A stretch of 5,292 bases of DNA, taken from contig JANXZP010000023.1 of assembly GCA_025355485.1 (NCBI GenBank), forward strand, positions 1-5,292. Reading direction: 5' to 3'. Shown here piece after piece: positions 1 through 5,292 of this stretch. The position numbers and the translations under genes are program-made. The stretch comes from Pseudomonadota bacterium. GTDB lineage: Bacteria > Pseudomonadota > Gammaproteobacteria > Xanthomonadales > Xanthomonadaceae. The stretch's first letter is position 1, and every line of letters starts with the position of its first letter. The notes below the pieces were generated by a model. That model ran no database searches, was not told the origin of the DNA, and saw only the letters and a list, made by a program, of their open reading frames with translations.

Positions 1-17
1 CGCACGTCGAAGAGTGA
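1..17 (+). CDS. tolQ: TolQ, last codons only (partial)
   Basis: Only the 3' end of a gene lies here. Read from base 3, the codons give His-Val-Glu-Glu and a TGA stop at 15-17. This would suit a TolQ C-terminus, which often ends soon after a Gln-Ala-His-like segment, and tolQ is the usual neighbour upstream of tolR. TolQ is the three-helix inner-membrane partner of TolR in the proton channel. Too little is present to recognise the protein itself, so the call rests on gene order. Alternatives are the first frame, which stops at 25-27, and the second frame, which stays open to a TGA at 119-121 overlapping the tolR start codon. Confidence 0.5.
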
Positions 18-104
18 GCGCGCATGACCTGTCCAGCAGTTGCAACCCCATTCGCGCATTGAACGCGTTGACACGCAAGCCTTTGCACAACCGCATCGCG
101 CCGC

Positions 105-109
105 GAGGA
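105..109 (+). promoter_or_regulatory. Ribosome binding site that fixes the tolR start
   Basis: GAGGA lies 8 bases before the ATG at 118. The same frame extends upstream to a TTG at 40, but that codon has no purine-rich site in front of it, and the extra 26 residues look unlike TolR and have weaker G/C preference at third positions. This site therefore favours 118 as the start. Confidence 0.7.
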
Positions 110-117
110 CGCAACCC

Positions 118-564
<447 letters not shown>

Positions 565-569
565 CCGCG

Positions 570-1493
570 ATGGAAACCACTTGGGACAAGCTGCGTGCGG
601 TGGTGTTCGCGCTCGGTTTGCACGCGTTGCTGATCGCGCTGCTGTTCGTGGGCCTGCTGACGCATCCGGTTCTTGCGTCGGCGGATGCCGCAGGGCCGAT
701 CATCCAGGCCACGCTGGTGAGTTCGCCGCAGCAATCGGCGGCGATCGCGAAAGCGATCAAGGCGCTCGAGCAGAAGACCGCGCAGGACACGCCGCCGCCG
801 CTGCCCAAGCCCGAACCCAAACCGCAGGACGTGCCACAACCGCAGCAACTCGCGCCGCAGGCGCCGCTGCCGAAACCCGACACGGTGGATCAGGAAGAAG
901 TGCGACGCGTCGCCGAGCAGGTCGCCGCGCAGAAGAAATTGCAGGAGCAGGAAGAACGCCGCAAACAGGCGCAGGTCGATCTGACCAACAAGGAGCAACA
1001 GCAGCTTGCGGCGCAGGAACTGCTGCGGCAGAAACAGCTTGCCGATATCCGCAAGCTGCGCGCAGACGCCGAACGTCAGGTCAAACTCGATGCGCAACGC
1101 CTCAAGCAATTGCAGGATCAGCGTGCACAACTTGCGCTGAACAACACGCCAACAAGGACTGTACCCAACGCACTTCCGCATCCGCCAGCGGGTAACAATG
1201 GCGCCAGGCAGGATCCGAATGCGAACTACCTGAAGGAGATCAAGGTCGCCCTCGACCAGAACTGGCATCGGACAGATGTGCCGGAGGGAGTGCATTGCCA
1301 CGTGCAATTCATCCAGGAACGGCCCGGCAGGGTGAAGGACGTGATCTTTGGCGACTGTCAGTACGATGCCGCCGCCCGTGAGTCGGTGGAAGCACTGAAG
1401 GGAATCCTCTTGCCCTACCAAGGCTACGAAAGCGATTTCAAGCCAGAGGTTAATATAGACATGTGTTACCCGACGGAGGCATGCACCCGATGA
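570..1493 (+). CDS. tolA: TolA, periplasm-spanning Tol-Pal energy transducer
   Basis: TolA is anchored in the inner membrane by TolQ-TolR and reaches across the periplasm to TolB and Pal; in other bacteria its last domain is also used by colicins and filamentous phages. The 307-residue product has the three-domain layout. Domain I is one transmembrane helix (about 8-31). Domain II starts with a Pro/Lys/Gln-rich stretch (about 74-104) followed by a long charged Gln/Lys/Glu/Arg-rich helix (about 108-190). A short Pro/Asn linker leads to the globular domain III (about 217-307). Cys243 and Cys263 sit where the E. coli C-terminal domain has its cysteine pair; Cys299 and Cys305 are extra. In the membrane helix, His18 matches the conserved His of the family Ser-His motif, but the Ser four residues earlier is Ala14. 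No strong ribosome binding site precedes the start, which suggests coupling to tolR. The stop overlaps tolB as ATGA. The last third is less GC-rich than the flanking genes. Confidence 0.93.
   Translation: METTWDKLRAVVFALGLHALLIALLFVGLLTHPVLASADAAGPIIQATLVSSPQQSAAIAKAIKALEQKTAQDTPPPLPKPEPKPQDVPQPQQLAPQAPLPKPDTVDQEEVRRVAEQVAAQKKLQEQEERRKQAQVDLTNKEQQQLAAQELLRQKQLADIRKLRADAERQVKLDAQRLKQLQDQRAQLALNNTPTRTVPNALPHPPAGNNGARQDPNANYLKEIKVALDQNWHRTDVPEGVHCHVQFIQERPGRVKDVIFGDCQYDAAARESVEALKGILLPYQGYESDFKPEVNIDMCYPTEACTR
1475..1479 (+). promoter_or_regulatory. Ribosome binding site for tolB inside the tolA end
   Basis: GGAGG lies in the last codons of tolA. It is 10 bases before ATG 1490 but only 1 base before ATG 1481 and 15 or more before the ATGs at 1496 and 1505. 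An upstream in-frame GTG at 1463 precedes it altogether. The spacing therefore best supports 1490, whose ATG overlaps the tolA TGA. Confidence 0.65.
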
Positions 1494-2803
1494 GAATGGA
1501 AAAAATGCTGGCAGCTTTGTTGCTTTGCCTCGCATCCATCGCCACGCCCGCGTTCGCGCAGGGCCTCGATGTCGGCTTGGTGACCGGCAACGACGCCGCG
1601 CTGCCAATCGCGGTGGTGCCGATGGAATACCAGGGCAGCAGCGCCAAGCCCGACACCGATGTCGCGGCGGTGATCCGCGCCGACCTCGACCGCTCCGGCC
1701 AGTTCCGTTCGCTGGCCGACAAGGACATCGTCGAGCATCCGCAAAGCGGCGCCGACATGAAGTATCCGACCTGGCGCTTGCTGAAACAGGATTACGTGCT
1801 GGTCGGGCGCGTGCTGGACAGCGGTGACGGCGGTTACCGCGTCGAGTTCGAGTTGTTCGATATCGCCAAACAGCAGCGCATCCTCGGGCGTGCAATGGCG
1901 GGCCGTCCGCAGAAGATGCGCAGCGTGGCGCACCAGATCGCCGACCAGGTGTACGAAAAAATCCTCGGCGTGCGCGGCGCGTTTGATACGCAGATCGCCT
2001 ATGTCACCTCGACCGGCGTCGGCAAGGCCGCGAAGTATTCGTTGATGGTCGCCGATTCCGACGGTTTCAACCCGCAGGGCGTGGTGCATTCGCCCGAGTC
2101 GCTGTTGTCGCCCGCGTGGAGCCCCGACGGGCACAAGCTCGCCTACACCAGTTTCGAGCGCGGCAACTCGACGATCTACATCCAGGACATCGACACCGGC
2201 CAGCGCGAAGTCGTCGCCAGCTTCAAGGGCATCAACGACGCGGCCGCATTCTCGTCCGACGGAAAACGGCTGGCGATGAGCCTGTCGAAATCCGGCAACC
2301 CCGAAATCTACGTGATGGATCTCGGCACCCATCAACTTACCCAGGTCACCAACCACTACAGCATCGACACCGAACCGCGCTGGACGCCCGACGGCAACCT
2401 GTTGTTCACCTCCGATCGCGGTGGTAAACCGCAGATCTACCAGGTGTCGCCGAATGGCGGCGAGCCGACGCGCGTGAGTTTCCAGGGCCAGTACAACGCG
2501 TCCGCCACGGTGTCGTACGACGGCAAGAAAATCGCTATGGCGCAGGGTAACGGGAACGTCTATCGTATTGCCTTGCTGGATCGCAGCCTCGGAGGCTCGG
2601 GACGCTGGCAGACGCTCTCGCCGGGCAATCTCGACGAATCCCCGAGTTTTGCTCCCAACGCCAGCATGGTGCTGTACGCCGCGAAAGAAGGTCGTCGCGG
2701 CGTGCTCTACGCCGTGTCGGTCGACGGTCGGGTGAGGCAGCGACTGGTGCTGGCCGACGGCGACGTGCGCGAACCCGCTTGGTCGCCGTACCGCCCGCGC
2801 TGA
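1490..2803 (+). CDS. tolB: TolB, periplasmic Tol-Pal beta-propeller protein
   Basis: TolB is a soluble periplasmic protein that binds Pal and TolA in turn and so regulates Pal's grip on peptidoglycan. The 437-residue product is close to the E. coli length (430). A signal peptide with a hydrophobic core (about 7-19) ends in Ala-Phe-Ala at 21-23, so the mature protein probably starts at Gln24; in E. coli the mature N-terminus is the TolA-binding segment. An alpha/beta domain (about 25-165) follows, with the typical Pro-Ile-Ala-Val-Val-Pro motif at 39-44. The rest is a six-bladed propeller with repeated blade motifs such as AWSPDG, AFSSDG, RWTPDG and VSYDG, and a terminal Pro-Ala-Trp-Ser-Pro that closes the ring. 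The start is chosen from the ribosome binding site at 1475-1479; other in-frame starts at 1463, 1481 and 1496 alter only the signal peptide. It overlaps tolA by 4 bases, which implies translational coupling. No defects are seen. Confidence 0.96.
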   Translation: MRMEKMLAALLLCLASIATPAFAQGLDVGLVTGNDAALPIAVVPMEYQGSSAKPDTDVAAVIRADLDRSGQFRSLADKDIVEHPQSGADMKYPTWRLLKQDYVLVGRVLDSGDGGYRVEFELFDIAKQQRILGRAMAGRPQKMRSVAHQIADQVYEKILGVRGAFDTQIAYVTSTGVGKAAKYSLMVADSDGFNPQGVVHSPESLLSPAWSPDGHKLAYTSFERGNSTIYIQDIDTGQREVVASFKGINDAAAFSSDGKRLAMSLSKSGNPEIYVMDLGTHQLTQVTNHYSIDTEPRWTPDGNLLFTSDRGGKPQIYQVSPNGGEPTRVSFQGQYNASATVSYDGKKIAMAQGNGNVYRIALLDRSLGGSGRWQTLSPGNLDESPSFAPNASMVLYAAKEGRRGVLYAVSVDGRVRQRLVLADGDVREPAWSPYRPR

Positions 2804-2840
2804 CCGACGTGCAACGACCACCAATTTACCGACTCGCGAA

Positions 2841-2849
2841 AAGGAAGAG
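2841..2849 (+). promoter_or_regulatory. Ribosome binding site of pal
   Basis: AAGGAAGAG lies in the 50-base tolB-pal gap; its AAGGA core is 8 bases before ATG 2854. It fixes the start at the lipoprotein signal peptide and not at the in-frame TTG at 2779, which lies inside tolB. The independent site suits the high copy number of Pal relative to the rest of the complex. Confidence 0.75.
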
Positions 2850-2853
2850 CACA

Positions 2854-3384
2854 ATGAAGACGAACACCACCGTTCTGATCGTCGCCGCAGCGTGCATCGC
2901 GCTGGGCGCCTGCTCGAAGAAGAACGTCAAGGAAGAGACCCCGGGCAATAATGGGACGTCGGTGCCTTCGTCGTCGGCGAATACCATGCCGCTCGGCAAC
3001 AATACCGGTGGCCGGTACACGCCGGCCGACCTGGACACCGACACCTGCCTGCGCCAGCGCGTGGTGTATTTCGACTTCGACCGCGACACCCTCAAGCCCG
3101 AATTCCAGGCGATCGTCGCCTGCCACGCGAAATACCTGATCGACCGCCCGATGGCGCGCATGACCCTCGAAGGCAACGCCGATGAACGCGGCAGCCGCCA
3201 GTACAACCTCGGCCTCGGCGAGCGTCGCGGCAACGCGGTGCAGGCGGCGGTGCAGGGCAGCGGCGGATCCGCGGGCCAGTTGAACGTGGTCAGCTATGGC
3301 GAAGAGCGCCCGGTCTGCACCGATTCGAACGAGGACTGCTGGGCGAAGAACCGTCGCGTCGAGTTCGTCTACACCGCGAAGTGA
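2854..3384 (+). CDS. pal: Pal, peptidoglycan-associated outer-membrane lipoprotein
   Basis: Pal is anchored by lipid in the outer membrane and binds the diaminopimelate of peptidoglycan; TolB competes for the same face. The 176-residue precursor is near the E. coli length (173). The signal peptide ends in the lipobox Leu-Gly-Ala-Cys (17-20), so Cys20 should be lipidated. Ser21 follows it and not Asp, consistent with outer-membrane sorting. A flexible Ser/Asn/Thr/Gly-rich tether (about 21-60) leads to an OmpA-like domain (about 64-175). It shows VYFDFD at 71-76, EGNADERG at 106-113 and LGERR at 121-125. Asp110 and Arg125 align with the peptidoglycan-binding Asp271 and Arg286 of OmpA. The final NRRVEF (166-171) is also characteristic. 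Four cysteines in the mature domain (65, 90, 155, 162) have no counterpart in E. coli Pal and might form disulfides. cpoB begins on the last base of the stop codon. Confidence 0.97.
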   Translation: MKTNTTVLIVAAACIALGACSKKNVKEETPGNNGTSVPSSSANTMPLGNNTGGRYTPADLDTDTCLRQRVVYFDFDRDTLKPEFQAIVACHAKYLIDRPMARMTLEGNADERGSRQYNLGLGERRGNAVQAAVQGSGGSAGQLNVVSYGEERPVCTDSNEDCWAKNRRVEFVYTAK

Positions 3385-4247
3385 TGGCTATGCGACCGAT
3401 ACCGCGCACGCGCAGGATTGCGATGTTCTTCGTCGCGGCAACCGTGCTGGTCGCCGCCGACGCATCGGCGCAGTCGCTGTCCAGCCTTTCCGAGCGCGTC
3501 ACCGCGCTGGAGTCGCGTTCGCAGCAGAACCAGGCACAGGGCCAGCAGTCGATGGAACTGCTCAACCGGATCGCGCAGCTCGAATCCGACGTCAAGGCGC
3601 TGCGCAGCCTGGTCGAGCAGATGCAGAACGAAAACGAACAGGCAAGGCAGCGCGCGAAAGAACAGTACATCGACCTGGACAGCCGCCTGGGACGCCTCGA
3701 AAGCGCCAGCGCGGCGACGCCAGCGACCGCGGCGACTGCAACGAAACCGGCAGCGACACGACCGCAGACGACTGCGCGTCCGTCTGTCGTTGCTGCTGCG
3801 GCCCCCAACGCAACAACGTCTTCAGCGCTGCCGACAACCGCTCCGGCCGCCAGCGCGGCTGGCGAACAACCTTCCTATGATGCCGCGCTTGCAGCGGTGC
3901 GTGCCGACCAGTACGCCGATTCCGCGCAACGATTCCACGCTTTCGTGCAGCAATATCCGGACAGCGCGCTTGCGTCCAACGCGTATTACTGGATGGGTGA
4001 GTCGTACTACGTGACGCAGAATTACGCGCTCGCGCTGGATGCGTTCAAGACGGTCGTCACGAAATATCCCGATTCGCCGAAGATGCCCGGCGCCCTGCTC
4101 AAACTCGGCTATAGCCAGGATGGATTGAAGCAGCGAGACGCGGCCGAGGCGACCTTGCGCGAGGTGATCAAGCGCTATCCGAACTCCGATCCGGCTGAGC
4201 AGGCGCAGAGCCGCCTGCGCGCGATGAGCATGGATGCCGGACATTAG
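3384..4247 (+). CDS. cpoB: CpoB (YbgF), Tol-Pal-associated coiled-coil and TPR protein
   Basis: CpoB is a periplasmic protein that binds TolA and coordinates peptidoglycan synthesis by PBP1B with outer-membrane constriction. From ATG 3384 the product is 287 residues, near the family's usual length. A basic, then hydrophobic signal peptide ends in Ala-Ser-Ala (27-29), so the mature chain starts at about Gln30. Residues 31-108 form a Leu/Gln/Glu-rich coiled coil, the trimerising part of the family. A low-complexity Ala/Thr/Pro linker (about 109-162) leads to a C-terminal domain of three tetratricopeptide-like repeats (about 164-281), marked by the recurring Tyr-Pro-Asp/Asn at 201, 228 and 265. 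ATG 3384 overlaps the pal stop as TGATG; GTG 3381 and ATG 3390 are possible alternatives that change only the signal peptide. No good ribosome binding site is visible, so translation is probably coupled to pal. Confidence 0.93.
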   Translation: MAMRPIPRTRRIAMFFVAATVLVAADASAQSLSSLSERVTALESRSQQNQAQGQQSMELLNRIAQLESDVKALRSLVEQMQNENEQARQRAKEQYIDLDSRLGRLESASAATPATAATATKPAATRPQTTARPSVVAAAAPNATTSSALPTTAPAASAAGEQPSYDAALAAVRADQYADSAQRFHAFVQQYPDSALASNAYYWMGESYYVTQNYALALDAFKTVVTKYPDSPKMPGALLKLGYSQDGLKQRDAAEATLREVIKRYPNSDPAEQAQSRLRAMSMDAGH

Positions 4248-4932
4248 CCCGAACGCAGCGGCAAGCAATCCCACGATGGACAACGCGACGCAGGATCGGC
4301 TGCGGCTCACCGAGATTTTCCATTCGCTGCAGGGCGAAGCGCGCAGCGTCGGCTGGCCGACGGTGTTCGTGCGCCTTACCGGTTGTCCGCTGCGTTGCGG
4401 CTATTGCGACACCGCGTATGCATTCCACGGAGGATCGTGGTGGGAGATCGATGCGATCCTCGATGAAGTTGCGAAACACGGCGCGCGGCACGTTTGCGTC
4501 ACCGGCGGCGAACCGCTCGCGCAGAAGCGCTGCATCGATCTGCTGAAGCGTTTGTGCGATACCGGCTATGAAGTCTCGCTGGAAACTTCCGGCGCGCTCG
4601 GTATCGGTGCGGTCGATCTGCGCGTTTCGCGGGTGATGGATCTGAAAACGCCGGGTTCCGGCGAGCAGGCGCGCAATCTTCTGGAAAATATTCCGCTGCT
4701 CACAACGCGCGACCAGGTCAAGTTCGTGCTCTGCGATCGCGCCGACTACGAATGGGCACTGTCGATGCTGCGTGAACACGACCTGCCGGCGCGCTGCGAC
4801 GTCCTGTTCTCGCCGAGCTACGGCCAGCTGCAGTCGCGCGAGCTCGCCGAATGGATGCTCGCCGATCGCGTTCCCGCGCGTTTCCAACTGCAGTTGCACA
4901 AGGTGCTGTGGGGTGAGGAGATGGGGCGATGA
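4234..4932 (+). CDS. queE: QueE, 7-carboxy-7-deazaguanine synthase (radical SAM)
   Basis: QueE uses S-adenosylmethionine and an iron-sulfur cluster to rearrange 6-carboxytetrahydropterin into 7-carboxy-7-deazaguanine, a step towards queuosine. Counting from ATG 4234 the protein has 232 residues; from ATG 4276 it has 218 (E. coli 223). Features seen are the substrate-side segment Phe-His-Ser-Leu-Gln-Gly-Glu (29-35), the radical SAM cysteines CPLRCGYC (Cys51, Cys55, Cys58, spaced CX3CX2C), the S-adenosylmethionine-binding TGGEP (90-94), a SPSYGQL loop (203-209) and the family ending LHKVLWG near the C-terminus. The start is uncertain: 4234 overlaps cpoB by 14 bases, 4276 lies 28 bases beyond it, and neither has a clear ribosome binding site. 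The first 14 residues of the long form carry no recognisable family feature. The C-terminal end is complete. Confidence 0.94.
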   Translation: MPDISPNAAASNPTMDNATQDRLRLTEIFHSLQGEARSVGWPTVFVRLTGCPLRCGYCDTAYAFHGGSWWEIDAILDEVAKHGARHVCVTGGEPLAQKRCIDLLKRLCDTGYEVSLETSGALGIGAVDLRVSRVMDLKTPGSGEQARNLLENIPLLTTRDQVKFVLCDRADYEWALSMLREHDLPARCDVLFSPSYGQLQSRELAEWMLADRVPARFQLQLHKVLWGEEMGR

Positions 4933-4964
4933 GGATGGTTCGATCCGCCATCCGATCATTTCTT
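4928..4964 (+). terminator. Possible weak intrinsic terminator or attenuator at the queE end
   Basis: GGATGG (4933-4938) pairs with CCATCC (4948-4953) around a 9-base loop. The stem can extend downwards by ATGA (4929-4932), which includes the queE stop, pairing with TCAT (4956-4959) across a 2-base bulge. The following TTCTT is a poor T-tract, so termination would be partial at best. It could equally be an RNA-stabilising hairpin. Confidence 0.3.
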
Positions 4965-5039
4965 CGTAGCAAATCATCGCAAACGGCGGGGGGCTATCCC
5001 GCGAGTTGCCATGAAAGGCGATCTGCGCCGAAGAGCGCG

Positions 5040-5081
5040 CGCACATGGATGTGCGGGTCGGAGCCAAACACCATGGATGGT
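5040..5081 (+). repeat. Two inverted repeats centred on ATGGATG
   Basis: CGCACATGGATGTGCG (5040-5055) is a perfect 7-base inverted repeat around GG. ACCATGGATGGT (5070-5081) is a perfect 5-base inverted repeat around the same GG. Both share the ATGGATG core, 28 bases apart. A paired arrangement with a common centre is typical of small dispersed intergenic repeats, but only one copy of the unit can be seen in this window. Confidence 0.45.
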
Positions 5082-5095
5082 TCCTCGCGAGGAAG
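5081..5095 (+). promoter_or_regulatory. queC ribosome binding site inside a perfect palindrome
   Basis: GAGGAAG (5089-5095) is a good ribosome binding site just before ATG 5099. Its AGGAA is the right arm of the perfect 14-base palindrome TTCCTCGCGAGGAA (5081-5094), which can fold as a 5-base-pair stem with a CGCG loop. Folding would hide the site, so it might lower queC translation unless opened by upstream ribosomes. The palindrome is certain; the regulatory role is inference. Confidence 0.55.
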
Positions 5096-5098
5096 TCG

Positions 5099-5292
5099 AT
5101 GAAACGCGCGGTAGTCCTCGTCTCCGGCGGCATGGATTCGGCGGTCGTGCTCGCGCTCGCGCGCGAGCAGGGCTTCGCGGCGTATGCGCTCAGCGTCGCC
5201 TACGGCCAGCGCCACACATCCGAGCTCGCCGCGGCAGCGCATAACGCGCGGTCGCTCGGCGCGGTCGAACACAAGGTCGTCGCGGTGGATCT
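5099..5292 (+). CDS. queC: QueC, 7-cyano-7-deazaguanine (preQ0) synthase, N-terminal part
   Basis: QueC uses ATP and ammonia to convert 7-carboxy-7-deazaguanine, the QueE product, into preQ0, the precursor of queuosine in tRNA. Only the first 64 codons are present; the window ends inside the gene. The start is typical of the family: Met-Lys-Arg-Ala-Val-Val, then the PP-loop ATP-pyrophosphatase motif SGGMDS (9-14), which holds ATP, then a Tyr-Gly-Gln-Arg-His segment (35-39) that is also characteristic. The zinc-binding cysteines of the family lie further on and cannot be checked. ATG 5099 is supported by the ribosome binding site at 5089-5095 and by the family N-terminus. An in-frame ATG at 5045 would add 18 residues with no family resemblance. 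The 166-base separation from queE suggests that it may be expressed partly independently of the genes upstream. Confidence 0.94.
   Translation, partial: MKRAVVLVSGGMDSAVVLALAREQGFAAYALSVAYGQRHTSELAAAAHNARSLGAVEHKVVAVD

Larger units (their letters stand above)
4933..5098 (+). other. queE-queC leader rich in inverted repeats
   Basis: This 166-base gap has no convincing gene. It contains a series of possible hairpins: 4933-4953, GCGGG/CCCGC at 4986-5002, GGCG/CGCC at 5017-5029, CGCACAT/ATGTGCG at 5040-5055, ACCAT/ATGGT at 5070-5081, and the palindrome at 5081-5094. It resembles neither a tRNA nor the known preQ1 riboswitch consensus as far as I can tell by eye. It may be a structured 5' leader of queC, a dispersed repeat, or both. 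No clear -35/-10 promoter is visible in it. Confidence 0.5.

Noticed and set aside
24..60. A 12-codon frame from ATG 24 in the tolQ-tolR gap
   Set aside because: No ribosome binding site, no recognisable peptide, and far too short to distinguish from chance.
3408..3425. Twin-arginine in the CpoB signal peptide (Thr-Arg-Arg-Ile-Ala-Met)
   Set aside because: The Tat consensus residue after the pair (Phe) is missing, and CpoB is known as a Sec-exported protein.
4937..4946. GGTTCGATCC, which resembles a tRNA T-loop
   Set aside because: The flanking bases do not form a T-stem, and there is no acceptor stem, anticodon arm or CCA end around it, although tRNA genes can follow tol-pal clusters.
4933..5098. 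A preQ1 riboswitch upstream of queC
   Set aside because: I could not find the conserved preQ1 aptamer sequence with its A-rich tail. The hairpins present do not match the known classes by eye; a covariance search would be needed to exclude them fully.
4168..5133. Minus-strand open frame of 321 codons opposite queE
   Set aside because: No recognisable domain; it is the antisense of a clear radical SAM gene and continues through the repeat-rich leader only by chance.
5011..5244. Plus-strand frame from ATG 5011 overlapping queC
   Set aside because: It is Arg/Gly-rich, out of frame with the clear QueC N-terminus, and has no ribosome binding site.

Overview
This is a GC-rich stretch of a Gram-negative bacterial chromosome. 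All genes lie on the plus strand and most have a strong G/C preference at third codon positions. It carries the cell-envelope cluster tolQ(end)-tolR-tolA-tolB-pal-cpoB (ybgF), followed by two genes of 7-deazaguanine (queuosine precursor) synthesis, queE and the start of queC. This order, the TolB, Pal and QueE sequence style, and the high GC suggest a gammaproteobacterium of the Lysobacterales (Xanthomonadales), perhaps near Rhodanobacteraceae. That placement is inference from memory of the families, not from a search.

Layout. Positions 1-17 probably hold the last codons of tolQ. A 100-base gap precedes tolR (118-564). tolR and tolA (570-1493) are 5 bases apart. tolA and tolB (1490-2803) overlap as ATGA. 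pal (2854-3384) follows after 50 bases with a good ribosome binding site, and cpoB (3384-4247) starts on the last base of pal's stop codon. queE (4234-4932) probably overlaps the end of cpoB. queE and queC (5099 to the window edge) are separated by a 166-base leader rich in inverted repeats, the only part of the window that ordinary genes do not explain.

How the genes work together. TolQ and TolR form the proton-driven inner-membrane motor that energises TolA. TolA crosses the periplasm, and TolB and the outer-membrane lipoprotein Pal connect it to peptidoglycan and the outer membrane during division. CpoB links this machine to peptidoglycan synthesis. QueE makes 7-carboxy-7-deazaguanine and QueC turns it into preQ0, the precursor of queuosine in tRNA. 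The two functions are not biochemically linked; their adjacency appears to be a conserved arrangement in many proteobacteria.

I found no convincing new multi-gene system, mobile element, CRISPR array or tRNA. The points most worth following are the structured queE-queC leader, where a perfect 14-base palindrome overlaps the queC ribosome binding site and two ATGGATG-centred inverted repeats suggest a dispersed repeat, plus modest sequence oddities in TolA and Pal.
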